Shown here: positions 26,728-35,467 of the stretch, piece after piece
How the letters are laid out: each line of letters starts with the position of its first letter
Numbering within the stretch: position 1 is the stretch's first letter
Source of the DNA: Anaerolineaceae bacterium
GTDB lineage: Bacteria; Chloroflexota; Anaerolineae; Anaerolineales; Anaerolineaceae
Assembly: GCA_016841525.1 (NCBI GenBank)
Contig: JAENYZ010000004.1
Span: forward strand, 62,001 to 126,000
Reading direction: 5' to 3'
DNA: 64,000 nucleotides
The notes under the pieces: model-generated
What the model was told of the DNA's origin: nothing
Databases searched by the model: none
The model's input: only the letters and a program-made list of their open reading frames with translations
Made by a program: the position numbers and the translations under genes

Positions 26728-26921
26728 GGAGCAGTCCTTCCATATTAAGGATATAAAATCACGTCCATTATAACGTATCTAAATCAGATAAGGTGAATCA
26801 AGTAAAAAATTTGCTGTGCCTTCCTTCAAGAGATTGTTATGAGCGCGTTTGTGTCTTTTCTATGAAAATGAGGTAAATTCATAAGAAATAAATTCAACAA
26901 ATCTTTTCAAAGAGAAAATTT

Positions 26922-28949
26922 ATGGACAACAAAACAAAAGCACTTCCCATTATCGTCACCATATTATTGATCCTGGCAGTGTGCTGCCTGGGAATTTGCC
27001 TTGTATTAATCTTCTCGGGCAATGCCTTAATCTCATGGTTTGATACTGCCTCAATTGACATCCCACAATCCACCCCGGTTGTGGTAACTGAGGATTTGAC
27101 CCCGATCATCTCAACACCCATGCCCACGGCTAAACCCGGTGCCGTGCTGGCAGCGATTGAGTCCCTGGAAATACTTGAGCAAGCACTGGTCCCAATCAAT
27201 GACCCAATTGACCTTGGGCAGCGTCTCGCAGGGAAAGAAGTCATCCCTGAAATCTTAGTGGATGAAAATGCGCCTTATGTGGTTGGTGATCCCCAATCAT
27301 TTTGGGTGACAGATGTCGACACCAATGAAAACTTTAAAGTCGATACTACCCTGCGCTACCTGGGTGACCACGTTTATATCTGGATAGAAGACGGCGTGGA
27401 ATATGATGAATATGACCTGCGCTCGCTGGGTGATACCTTTGATAAAGAAATCTACCCGACCAACCGAGAGTTTTTCGGCAGTGAATGGTCCCCGGGTGTG
27501 GATGGCGATCCCCGCATTTATATTGTCTATGCCGGCGGATTGGGCAATTCACTGGCTGGTTATTTTTCATCCGCTGACTCCCTTCACCCTGAGGCACATG
27601 AATTCTCAAATGCCCACGAGATGTTCCTGATCAACGCTGACAATGTGTACCTTTGGGAAGATTATATTTACGGCACCCTGGCTCATGAATACCAGCACAT
27701 GATTCACTGGTACACGGATAAAAACGAGGAAACCTGGCTTAATGAAGGCTTTTCAATGCTGGCAGAACTGATCAACGGCTTTGACCCGGGCGGTTTTGAT
27801 TACAGCTACATCAACAACCCGGACCTGCAATTGACCGATTGGGGCACCAACGTCGGCGGCAATGGACCGCATTATGGCGCATCATTACTCTTTACAACCT
27901 ATTTCCTTGAGCGCTTTGGCGACGAAGCAAGCCAGGCAGTGGTGGCACATGACAAAAACGGCATGGAAAGCATCGATATCGTTCTTGAAGAAATGGGGGT
28001 TATTGACCCCTTGACGGGCGAGCAGGTCACAGCAGAAGACGTCTTTGCAGATTGGGCTGTCGCCAATAATTTAGGTGATAGTGATGTTGCCGACGGTCGT
28101 TATGATTATTACCTGTATCCAAGCGCCCCCGTAGCAAACCCGGGGATCACATTCCCGAGCTGCCCAATGAGCCAGACCGATTATGATGTGGCTCAATTTG
28201 GCGTGGATTACGTGGAGATCACATGCCCTGGTCAGCACACCCTGACATTTAATGGCAATACCGCCATCAGCATTCTGCCTGTCTCACCTTATTCCGGCGA
28301 TTATTTTTTCTGGTCAAATATGGGCGACCATTCAAATATGTCCCTTGAACAGCGGTTTGACCTGAGAGACGTCAACGCCCCGGTTGAGATGCGCTACCAG
28401 ACCTGGTATGACCTTGAAGAAGATTATGACTATGTTTTCATTTCGGCTTCAACAGACAAAGAGGAATGGCAAATCCTGAACACCAGCTCCTGCACCAATG
28501 AAGACCCCTCCGGAAACAGTTATGGCTGCGGATTAAACGGACAGACAAATGGATGGCAGCTTGAAACTGTTGATCTGAGTCAATTCGCTGGGGAAGAGGT
28601 TACCATCCGCTTTGAATACGTCACCGATGCTGCTGTTAACGGCCTTGGCATGGTGGTTGATGACATTCAAATCCCTGCCATCGATTATTTCTCCGATTTC
28701 GAAGCGAACCAGGGCGGTTGGGATGCAAAAGGTTTCGTACGCATTCAGAACCTCCTGCCCCAGGAATTTAGAATATCAATGATCACCTTTGGCAATGAAG
28801 TCGAAGTGATCCCGATTGAATTGAATGAAGCCAACGTGGCAGAAATTGCCTTACAAATTGGTGATGATGTAGATTCCGTCATCCTGGTGATCAGCGGCAC
28901 AAGTCCGGTAACCCGTCAAAAAGCACAATATTCAATTGAGATCGATTAA
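26922..28949 (+). CDS. Exported gluzincin-type metallopeptidase (immune inhibitor A/M6-like)
   Basis: A 675-residue protein with an N-terminal signal anchor (about residues 9-35) and a Thr/Pro-rich linker. The catalytic domain has the zinc motif HEYQHMIHW (H255, E256, H259), with a third ligand candidate E275 in LNEGFSML. The C-terminal part (YSGDYFFWSNMGDHSNMSLEQRFDL to QIPAIDYFSDFE) resembles the immune-inhibitor-A/MAM-type beta-sandwich domains that follow M6 peptidases. It probably degrades extracellular protein. A purine-rich AGAGAAAA precedes the ATG. A terminator follows at 29029. Confidence 0.86.
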   Translation: MDNKTKALPIIVTILLILAVCCLGICLVLIFSGNALISWFDTASIDIPQSTPVVVTEDLTPIISTPMPTAKPGAVLAAIESLEILEQALVPINDPIDLGQRLAGKEVIPEILVDENAPYVVGDPQSFWVTDVDTNENFKVDTTLRYLGDHVYIWIEDGVEYDEYDLRSLGDTFDKEIYPTNREFFGSEWSPGVDGDPRIYIVYAGGLGNSLAGYFSSADSLHPEAHEFSNAHEMFLINADNVYLWEDYIYGTLAHEYQHMIHWYTDKNEETWLNEGFSMLAELINGFDPGGFDYSYINNPDLQLTDWGTNVGGNGPHYGASLLFTTYFLERFGDEASQAVVAHDKNGMESIDIVLEEMGVIDPLTGEQVTAEDVFADWAVANNLGDSDVADGRYDYYLYPSAPVANPGITFPSCPMSQTDYDVAQFGVDYVEITCPGQHTLTFNGNTAISILPVSPYSGDYFFWSNMGDHSNMSLEQRFDLRDVNAPVEMRYQTWYDLEEDYDYVFISASTDKEEWQILNTSSCTNEDPSGNSYGCGLNGQTNGWQLETVDLSQFAGEEVTIRFEYVTDAAVNGLGMVVDDIQIPAIDYFSDFEANQGGWDAKGFVRIQNLLPQEFRISMITFGNEVEVIPIELNEANVAEIALQIGDDVDSVILVISGTSPVTRQKAQYSIEID

Positions 28950-29028
28950 TAGCAGGGAAAACAAGTGATTTTATGGAAGCAGCCAGATTTCTGTCTGCAC
29001 CCATATAAACTTTCAATCAATAATAATG

Positions 29029-29062
29029 AAAAAGAGGCTGCAAAAATCAGCCTCTTTTTTTA
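29029..29062. terminator. Intrinsic terminator
   Basis: AAAAGAGGCTG/CAGCCTCTTTT forms a stem with a 6-7 nt A-rich loop and a long T run. It can serve the metallopeptidase gene and, by its A run, the converging STAS gene. Confidence 0.85.
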
Positions 29063-29097
29063 TTCTATAGAATATGAGATTCACTCAAGCGTAGAAA

Positions 29098-29433
29098 TTA
29101 CATATTCCCAACCGCTTCAAGCAAGTCATCGTAGATTTTAAAGTAGGGGCTAATTCCAACCAAATCCATGGATTCGCGTATGCGCTGATCCAATTTAACC
29201 AGCACTAATTCACCACGGTTCATTTTCTTGACTTCTTTCTGAACCCGAATTAACGCCCACCACCCGGCACTTGAAATAAAGGTCACATCTCTCATATCAA
29301 AAATGATATTGTACTGACCCTTTTCCATTAATTGATTGAGTGCCTCTTCTACTTCAGGAGCCGTATAGCTATCGATACGTCCGCTGGTGTAAATAACCGT
29401 ACTTCGTTTGTATTCCGTTAATTCAAAATCCAT
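29098..29433 (-). CDS. STAS domain anti-sigma factor antagonist
   Basis: A 111-residue single STAS domain protein of the SpoIIAA/RsbV type. Seen are the beta-strand TVIYTSGRIDSYTAPEVEEAL, the phosphorylatable serine region FISSAGWWALI and the C-terminal ELVLVKLDQRIRESMDLVG. Such proteins bind anti-sigma kinases to free a sigma factor, controlled by Ser phosphorylation. No partner kinase or sigma gene is in the window. GGAG lies 8 nt before the ATG. Confidence 0.92.
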   Translation of the reverse strand: MDFELTEYKRSTVIYTSGRIDSYTAPEVEEALNQLMEKGQYNIIFDMRDVTFISSAGWWALIRVQKEVKKMNRGELVLVKLDQRIRESMDLVGISPYFKIYDDLLEAVGNM

Positions 29434-29611
29434 AGTACTTTCTCCATGATAAATTAATGACGATACCTAATTGAATTTATTCAATTATAACCTAAAACAT
29501 TGATGAAATTGCCCATCAACAGGACATTATAACATCAATATTGATTACCTTTCCTTATTATATATTAAATTTTACAAATCGCGCAAATTATGCTCTGTTT
29601 GACCCGTCGAG

Positions 29612-29617
29612 TATAAT
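29612..29617 (+). promoter_or_regulatory. Putative -10 element (TATAAT) of miaB
   Basis: TATAAT ends 8 nt before the miaB ATG, and no Shine-Dalgarno sequence lies between them. A leaderless transcript is implied. The nearest TTGACC is only 7 bp upstream and cannot be the -35. Confidence 0.45.
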
Positions 29618-29625
29618 ACGCCCCT

Positions 29626-30942
29626 ATGAAATATCACATTTGGACAGAAGGCTGCCAGATGAACGTGGCAGATTCACGACGTTTAGCATCCGCCCTTGAA
29701 AAACTGGGCTATCAACCCACACGTGTTCCCAAAGAAGCGGATGTCATTGTGCTTAATACCTGTGTTGTGCGCCAAAGCGCTGAAGACAAAGCAATCGGCA
29801 GACTCAGTTCACTTAAGCCTTTAAAGGATAAAAATCCCGATCTGGTGATCAACCTGATGGGATGTTTGATCGGTGTCCGCGGCAACACAAAAATCCAGGA
29901 AAAATTCCCCTGGGTGGATGTGGTTTCTCCCCCATCCCACCCGGAACCCCTGATTGAACTGCTTATTCAACGCAACGCAAAAAACCAATCCCTGGAAAAG
30001 CAAAGTGAACTCAACGCTATCCTTGATGAGGAAATTAGCTTGCCTGAGGATGAAAAAGGGAGATTGGTTTCGGCTTACATCCCTATCGTGTACGGCTGCT
30101 CCCATGCTTGCACATATTGCATCATCCCCAGCAAACGTGGGGTCGAGCATTCACGTCCCTATGATGAAATTATGGCTGAGGCGCGTGCCCTTGTTAATCA
30201 GGGTGTAAAAGAACTCACATTATTGGGTCAAATCGTCGATCGTTATGGGCTGGACCTTCCAGAAAAGCCAACATTAGCATCGCTCTTGAGAGACCTGCAT
30301 TCAATTGAAGGTCTGAAGCGAATCCGCTTCCTGACATCGCATCCCAACTGGATGACAGAGGAATTGCTTGATGCTGTCGCTGAGCTTCCCAAGATATGCC
30401 CACACATCGAAGTGCCAATCCAGGCAGGTGATGATGAGATACTGCGCGCCATGAGGCGCGGCTATACCGCCGCCCAATACCGTGAACTGGTTCACAATAT
30501 TCGTGAGCGCATCCCGGGTGTTTCCATTGCGACCGATATCATTGTGGGATTCCCCGGGGAAACTGAAGAACAATTCCAAAAAACCTACGAGGTACTGGAT
30601 GATCTTCGGATGGACGTCGCCCATTTAGCCCGATATTCACCACGGACAGGCACCTATTCTGAGCGAAAAATGGAAGATGATGTTCCTGAAGCTGAAAAAA
30701 TGCGCCGGTTTCGAATGTTGGAGTCCCTCCAGGAAGAAATCGCGACTGAAATCAACAGCCGATTAATGGGAAAAACCGTAAACGTGTTGTTCGAGGAAAA
30801 ATCCCGCGGACGCTGGCGCGGCAGAACGCCCACCAACAAGCTGGTCTTCGTTGAAAGTGAAGAAGACCTTCTTGGTCAGGAACGCGACGTCAACATCACA
30901 TGGACCGGTCCATGGTCCTTAATTGGCTCCTTACAGGAATAA
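29626..30942 (+). CDS. miaB: tRNA-2-methylthio-N6-dimethylallyladenosine synthase MiaB
   Basis: A radical-SAM methylthiotransferase acting on i6A37 of tRNAs. The N-terminal UPF0004 domain carries the three auxiliary-cluster cysteines C10 (EGCQMN), C46 (LNTCVVR) and C80 (NLMGC). The radical-SAM cluster is CSHACTYC (C158, C162, C165). A TRAM domain closes the protein (KTVNVLFEEKSRGRWRGRTPTNKLVFV). The length of 438 residues is normal. MiaB is preferred over MtaB/RimO because of EGCQMNVADS and RGVEHSRP. The start has no ribosome-binding site but has TATAAT 8 nt upstream. Confidence 0.95.
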   Translation: MKYHIWTEGCQMNVADSRRLASALEKLGYQPTRVPKEADVIVLNTCVVRQSAEDKAIGRLSSLKPLKDKNPDLVINLMGCLIGVRGNTKIQEKFPWVDVVSPPSHPEPLIELLIQRNAKNQSLEKQSELNAILDEEISLPEDEKGRLVSAYIPIVYGCSHACTYCIIPSKRGVEHSRPYDEIMAEARALVNQGVKELTLLGQIVDRYGLDLPEKPTLASLLRDLHSIEGLKRIRFLTSHPNWMTEELLDAVAELPKICPHIEVPIQAGDDEILRAMRRGYTAAQYRELVHNIRERIPGVSIATDIIVGFPGETEEQFQKTYEVLDDLRMDVAHLARYSPRTGTYSERKMEDDVPEAEKMRRFRMLESLQEEIATEINSRLMGKTVNVLFEEKSRGRWRGRTPTNKLVFVESEEDLLGQERDVNITWTGPWSLIGSLQE

Positions 30943-30988
30943 TTCTCGATTATTCAAACGCAAATAATAAGTTTTCCCAACGCGGGAT

Positions 30989-31693
30989 TTAATAGGCTCT
31001 GCTGTTGTCATCCTCAAAGTTTTTCTCATCATAAGAACAGAGGTCTTCGATTGGGCAGCGGTAACAATTCCACTTTCGTGCCCCGCACACCTCACGTCCC
31101 AAGCGGATCAGGTTCAAATGCAGGTCATAATAAGCGTCTTCGGGAATGCAATCTTCTAAATAATCATGTGTCTTTTCAACAGTTAATTTTTTAGGCCTGA
31201 CCCCAATCCGACCTGTAACGCGATAAATGTGGGTATCAACAGGAAAAGCGGATATTCCCATAGAAAACAACAGCACGATGGCAGCTGTCTTCGGTCCAAC
31301 GCCTTTTATCGACATCAGCCAATCTCGAGCTTCTTCATGCGGCATATCCCGTAAAAATTCCAGGTCAATCTTTCCACCGTTATGGGCTTTGATTTCTTTC
31401 AGTGCTCCCTGGATTCGCGGACCTTTCTGGTTTGCCAACCCTGCAGTTCGAATGGCATCAATCACATCTTCGGTGTTCGCTGCTGCAACTGCCTCCCAAT
31501 CCGGAAAAGCCATTTTTAATTGGTTAAAAGCCACGTCACGATTATCATCATTGGTATTTTGCGACAGGATGGTTGAAACCAGCTCATCCACTGGCGGCAG
31601 CGGCTCTCGCCACTCAGGCATGCCAAAGGCATCAATCAATTGCTGCCGAATTTTTATAATCTTATGATCGTATTTTGAATTGCCATCATTCAT
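30989..31693 (-). CDS. nth: Endonuclease III (DNA glycosylase/AP lyase)
   Basis: A base-excision repair enzyme removing oxidised pyrimidines. The helix-hairpin-helix GVGPKTAAIV carries catalytic K135, the catalytic aspartate D153 is in PVDTHIYRV, and the 4Fe-4S loop C-x6-C-x2-C-x5-C is intact (CGARKWNCYRCPIEDLC). LSQNTND is also typical. A longer frame exists, but the start at 31693 overlaps the upstream asparaginase stop by one base (TAATG). It is the third gene of an MBL-asparaginase-nth operon. Confidence 0.94.
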   Translation of the reverse strand: MNDGNSKYDHKIIKIRQQLIDAFGMPEWREPLPPVDELVSTILSQNTNDDNRDVAFNQLKMAFPDWEAVAAANTEDVIDAIRTAGLANQKGPRIQGALKEIKAHNGGKIDLEFLRDMPHEEARDWLMSIKGVGPKTAAIVLLFSMGISAFPVDTHIYRVTGRIGVRPKKLTVEKTHDYLEDCIPEDAYYDLHLNLIRLGREVCGARKWNCYRCPIEDLCSYDEKNFEDDNSRAY

Positions 31694-32748
31694 TATGAAA
31701 TACCCATTTCGTTCATCTGGAACGCCGGCTGTAATTTGCCCACTTCCAAGCCGCGCCAATTTTTAACCAAAGCTTTTTCTTTAAACGCAAGCGCTTCTAA
31801 ATCCTGATCGCTCAATACCCCCAAGGCCTTAAGAAGCAGCAAGCTAATAAATGTACGCGCCCTGCCCTGCGTATCACCATCGGCTATCTTAATCGCGATC
31901 CCCAATCCGGGTGATCCTCGTTTGAGAACATCAGGCTTTACCCCAATAATTTGATATCCTTCTGCACCGCCCTTGGAAAAAACCTTCCCGGCTGCGGTTG
32001 TCATTAAATCCGTGTCGAACTTTCCGGGTCCGGCAACCATTACAGGATGTGACATCATCGCAGAAGTAATCGTGTTGCACACTTTTTTCCTGGATTCACT
32101 CAGGTCCTTTGGATCTGCCAAGAGCGCAACTGCCTTTGCCATATTTTGCAAAGGAATGCCATAGACCGGTGCCGAACAGCCATCAATACCCAGTGGTAAA
32201 TCCTCCGGGCTCATGCCAAGCATTTCAGCCAGGGTCTCTCGAATGCGAACCTGCACAGGATGCGCAGGATCAAGATATGATTTCTTATCAAAACTCTCCA
32301 TCTGTGCATAGGCCAACATACCCGTATGCTTGCCAGAACAATTATGTCGAAAAGGGGTCGGCGTTTTACCAGCAGCCCGCATCGCCTGACGGGTTTTTGA
32401 ATCGCTCGGCCAATGAACCCCGCACTTCAGGTCATCTTCTCGAATACCAATTTTCTTGTGCATGCCCTCAAGAACTGAAACGTGTAAATCCGTTCCCGCA
32501 TGTGAAGCGCACATAATGGCAATTTCTTTTTGTGTAAAACCAAAATGTTCGCTGCCCCCGCTCTCAAGAAAGGGCATTAATTGGAAGGGTTTCATCGAGC
32601 TGCGCGGATAGGTCAATAAATCAGGTGCGCCTCGGGAGGCAAGAACTTTGCCATCTAAATCCACCACAATAAAAGCACCAAAATGGATGGATTCGACCGT
32701 GCTTCCTCGGGTTACTTCCGCTAAAGCTTCGCAATCGGAAGGATTCAT
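31693..32748 (-). CDS. L-asparaginase II family (Rhizobium etli type, pfam06089-like)
   Basis: A 351-residue cytoplasmic asparaginase of the serine-lysine type. The SxxK motif (S50 to K53 in RSSMKPF), NCSGKHTGML and the metal-binding cysteine region GIDGCSAPVYGIPL are those of the R. etli ReAV family, which is unrelated to E. coli-type asparaginases. It hydrolyses asparagine to aspartate and ammonia. An AAGGAG lies 7 nt before the ATG, inside the end of the MBL gene, which it overlaps by 4 nt. The downstream nth gene overlaps its stop by one base. Confidence 0.92.
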   Translation of the reverse strand: MNPSDCEALAEVTRGSTVESIHFGAFIVVDLDGKVLASRGAPDLLTYPRSSMKPFQLMPFLESGGSEHFGFTQKEIAIMCASHAGTDLHVSVLEGMHKKIGIREDDLKCGVHWPSDSKTRQAMRAAGKTPTPFRHNCSGKHTGMLAYAQMESFDKKSYLDPAHPVQVRIRETLAEMLGMSPEDLPLGIDGCSAPVYGIPLQNMAKAVALLADPKDLSESRKKVCNTITSAMMSHPVMVAGPGKFDTDLMTTAAGKVFSKGGAEGYQIIGVKPDVLKRGSPGLGIAIKIADGDTQGRARTFISLLLLKALGVLSDQDLEALAFKEKALVKNWRGLEVGKLQPAFQMNEMGIS

Positions 32749-33611
32749 TCCGCTTCTCCTTTTGATTCAAGTTCCTGGTCTGCAAAGTTTCTTAAGTAAT
32801 ACTGCTCCAGGCCCCATGTCAAACGATTGACGTGCCGTTCATGGGACTGTGGATCATAATCGAACTTCTTCAACAAATGTGAAACCAATTCCGGGATGGC
32901 TTCCAATGGAGAATCTTCAAGCGCTAAATCATTCAATAATTCTTTTGTTTTGGCCAAAAACTCGGCCATCTTTTTAACCACGTTAAAATCGATCACACCA
33001 TTTCTGCTGGAAATCAATTCAAAATTTGTAAATCGATCAGATTGAAGCCAATTTAATTCTGAAATCCAGGCTTCGATGTCTGCCTGGGCGAAAAATGGCG
33101 GCTGTGCTTCCAGGACGCTGTCGCCGATAAAGGCAACTTTTCTTGTCTCATCGATCAACCAGGTGCCCGCGCTGTGAGCGCCCGGTTTATGGGTGACAAG
33201 GATTGGGTTTTCATCCCAATGGAGCAAAACCTCGTCAGTAAAAGTCACCTGTGGTTTAACACATCTATAACCGGCGGGGAATTCCGTATGCGTCCAATCT
33301 GGACCAGGTTCTAAATCCTGGTTTTTTGAAGCTGTGGATCTGCTGCGAATGATCTCGACCACATTTTCATGAGCTAAAACATTGGTTTCCATTGCCCGAA
33401 TTGTCATCGTGCGATCAACATGGGCATCCAGCAAGACCAACAGCCTTTCCATACCCGCACCGAGTTGACTTAACTCGGACTGCCATGACGGCACATCTTC
33501 ATGCCTGAAAGGCGAATCGACCAGGAGTAAACCCTGCTCTAATTTCAATACCCCAAGAACAACCCTTGGATATCCCTGTTCAATAAAGACATTCTCTGCA
33601 ATTTCCTCCAT
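32745..33611 (-). CDS. MBL fold metallo-hydrolase with degenerate metal motif
   Basis: A 288-residue metallo-beta-lactamase fold protein, first gene of a three-gene operon. Recognisable pieces are GLLLVDSPFRHED, a degenerate first metal loop LLDAHVDRTM in place of HxHxDH, KPGAHSAGTW with the later histidine, and FIGDSV with the bridging aspartate. The last metal histidine is replaced (SSRNG). The altered ligands suggest a mono-metal or different activity. GGGAG lies 5 nt before the ATG. The substrate is unknown; linkage to asparaginase and endonuclease III gives no clear clue. Confidence 0.83.
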   Translation of the reverse strand: MEEIAENVFIEQGYPRVVLGVLKLEQGLLLVDSPFRHEDVPSWQSELSQLGAGMERLLVLLDAHVDRTMTIRAMETNVLAHENVVEIIRSRSTASKNQDLEPGPDWTHTEFPAGYRCVKPQVTFTDEVLLHWDENPILVTHKPGAHSAGTWLIDETRKVAFIGDSVLEAQPPFFAQADIEAWISELNWLQSDRFTNFELISSRNGVIDFNVVKKMAEFLAKTKELLNDLALEDSPLEAIPELVSHLLKKFDYDPQSHERHVNRLTWGLEQYYLRNFADQELESKGEAE

Positions 33612-33703
33612 AAAGACTCCCTATGTTTCATATGTAATGTGCACAACGAGAACTAATTATACGATTAACGGCTTGCTTTCAAAGTGATCGATCTATTTTG
33701 GTA

Positions 33704-34405
33704 CTAAGGACAGGTGGGAATCTCACCGGGGTTATCATGGGCATTAAGGGACATGCCAAAATAAGCTGAGGGATCCAATGTGTTTTCAATCGCCAATTCA
33801 CTCAGAAAATTTCCGTGACTATCGTCTTTTACGATTGAAAAATGCAGGTGCACCCCTGTTGGATTCCCGGATGTCCCTGAATAATTTCCCTGGTATCCCA
33901 ATAAGGTTCCGGCAGGGACAAACACATCCGTTGTCCCAGGTGGAAAATTATCCGCAATAAAGGATTTCCCATCAGGATCTGCCATGTGTGTGTAATAAGT
34001 CCAAATTTGCCGATCTGGATTTAGAGGGTCCGAAGGAATACGAATGATCACGCTGGATTTCCAATCCGGTAAACGGCTGAGATAGCCGTCATAAACTGAA
34101 TAAATCGGAGTGACACCGCCCTCGGTGCCGGCGAAAATATCAATACCCGTATGCCGATGGCCTATGCGAAAAGAATCGTCCCAAATAAAGCCGATCATTC
34201 CCTGGGTCGGCATTGTAAAAGGTGCATCCCCACAGCGAGAGCCTGCCGGGATGACCAGGCTTTCTTTAGACTCAGGATTTCTGATAAATGCAATAACCTG
34301 GCGTGACCGGGCATTCGTCAACAGCGATCCTCTGTAGATGACAAAAAGACCCAGCAGGAGGCTGGAAATAATAATAAATGCCAGAACGATCCATCCTTTT
34401 CTCAT
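33704..34405 (-). CDS. M23 family metallopeptidase (membrane-anchored)
   Basis: A probable peptidoglycan endopeptidase with a single N-terminal transmembrane anchor (MRKGWIVLAFIIISSLLLGLFVI). The LytM zinc ligands are seen in HTGIDIF (H and D) and GVHLHF (HxH), with WTYYTHM between them. The frame extends 47 residues further upstream, but that part is AT-rich and unlike the family. The ATG at 34405 begins directly at the membrane anchor. The ribosome-binding site is weak (AGAGAG). It diverges from hsp20. Confidence 0.87.
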   Translation of the reverse strand: MRKGWIVLAFIIISSLLLGLFVIYRGSLLTNARSRQVIAFIRNPESKESLVIPAGSRCGDAPFTMPTQGMIGFIWDDSFRIGHRHTGIDIFAGTEGGVTPIYSVYDGYLSRLPDWKSSVIIRIPSDPLNPDRQIWTYYTHMADPDGKSFIADNFPPGTTDVFVPAGTLLGYQGNYSGTSGNPTGVHLHFSIVKDDSHGNFLSELAIENTLDPSAYFGMSLNAHDNPGEIPTCP

Positions 34406-34578
34406 ATCTCTCTGCCGCCAATTTCGTTGACTGAAGAATGGTAATTGTAACGACTCAAGCAAAACATTTCCAGTCGATCCTCCAATTCTTATATTTCTCC
34501 AATTTTTTTCAAACAAGGTGTTAATAATAAAAAAATAAAATAGCATTGATAATAAAAAAGTACTAAATGGAGGATACG

Positions 34579-34995
34579 ATGACCTTATATATTAATCCTG
34601 TTCGCAGAAACACCCGACGCCGAGCCATCGAAGAAATCATGCGCGATTGGGACGATGATTATTCAGCAATGATCAGCTTCCCCATCGATATTGTTGCAGA
34701 CAGTGATGGTTACACCATCAAAGCCCTGCTTCCTGGCGTCAAACCAGAAGATCTCGACATACAGATCGTCAATGAAATTGTGACCATCTCAGGCAGCCTG
34801 GATGCGGATCGCAAAGAAGGCGAAAATTACCTGCTGGCAGAACGCCCAAGCGGCACCTTCCACAGGGTCCTCACCCTTCCCACACCTTTGGATTCTTCGA
34901 AGGTTGAGGCAAGTTTGGTAGATGGTGTTTTGACCCTTGAGGTCCCAAAGACAGAAGAAGCCAAACCACGAACCATTAAAGTCAAACAGAAGTAA
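34579..34995 (+). CDS. Hsp20/alpha-crystallin family small heat shock protein
   Basis: A 138-residue ATP-independent holdase chaperone. The alpha-crystallin domain runs from FPIDIVADSDGYTIKALLPGVKPEDLDIQI to VDGVLTLEVPKTEE, including the conserved A-x-L-x-DGVL-x-L/I motif as ASLVDGVLTLEVPK. The C-terminal IxI-like element is TIKVKQK. The ATG at 34579 is chosen because GGAGG lies 6 nt upstream; the longer ATG at 34567 overlaps that site. No heat-shock operator was recognised. Confidence 0.93.
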   Translation: MTLYINPVRRNTRRRAIEEIMRDWDDDYSAMISFPIDIVADSDGYTIKALLPGVKPEDLDIQIVNEIVTISGSLDADRKEGENYLLAERPSGTFHRVLTLPTPLDSSKVEASLVDGVLTLEVPKTEEAKPRTIKVKQK

Positions 34996-35011
34996 ATCTA
35001 AGTAAATCAAT

Positions 35012-35048
35012 AACGACCACTTCAGTGACGAAGTGGTCGTTTTGTTTA
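35012..35048 (+). terminator. Strong intrinsic terminator after hsp20
   Basis: AACGACCACTTC pairs perfectly with GAAGTGGTCGTT around a 6-nt loop and is followed by TTTGTTT. Confidence 0.9.
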
Positions 35049-35078
35049 ATTTTTAATTAATTAAGCACGGCCTAAATA

Positions 35079-35107
35079 TTGATGTCGTTCTATGAATACT
35101 GTATAAT
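35079..35107 (+). promoter_or_regulatory. Promoter TTGATG-17-TATAAT with a long leader
   Basis: TTGATG (35079-35084) and TATAAT (35102-35107) are separated by exactly 17 bp. The next start codon on this strand is at 35468, so the transcript would carry a 5' leader of about 350 nt. Confidence 0.65.
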
Positions 35108-35271
35108 TTAATTAGATTCAATTGGAGGAGACCGCTACTCTTTTAAGGTCATTAAAAATTTTATCTTGCTGAGACTGGCATTCAGGAAGGGATATTGGAG
35201 GAAGTATCACCCTGAAGGCAGATATTGCAAATACCAACCGTCATTTATGAAATTTGTTTTTTCAATAAATG

Positions 35272-35398
35272 GCATGCACCTTGCACATTAAACACAAGAA
35301 ATACCTGGGTTTTGACCAGTAAAACTATTCGGTTAAAGCAAATCTGATCCGAAAGAATGTTAATTGGTCATAAAAACAAATTCAGTGCAAGGCAATGC
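35272..35398 (+). promoter_or_regulatory. Candidate structured leader RNA (possible riboswitch)
   Basis: Nested complementary segments can form one long structure. GCAT (35272-35275) plus CCTTGCAC (35279-35286) pair with GTGCAAGG (35385-35392) plus ATGC (35395-35398). Inside, TGACCA (35313-35318) pairs with TGGTCA (35365-35370), and TTCGG (35328-35332) with CCGAA (35349-35353). It lies 70 nt upstream of the exported repeat-protein gene and downstream of its promoter. It does not match a riboswitch class I recognise. Confidence 0.5.
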
Positions 35399-35467
35399 GT
35401 TCAACTTGAAGCACCTGTGGTTTGGTAGAAGATAAAACGAAATGAATAAATACAAAGAGGTTACAAA

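Noticed and set aside
29599-29617. TTGACC as the -35 of miaB
   Set aside because: It is only 7 bp from the TATAAT; a functional spacer needs about 17 bp.
35121-35291. 57 open codons in the leader of the repeat-protein gene
   Set aside because: There is no start codon at a proper distance from GGAGGAG, and the region can instead fold as RNA.
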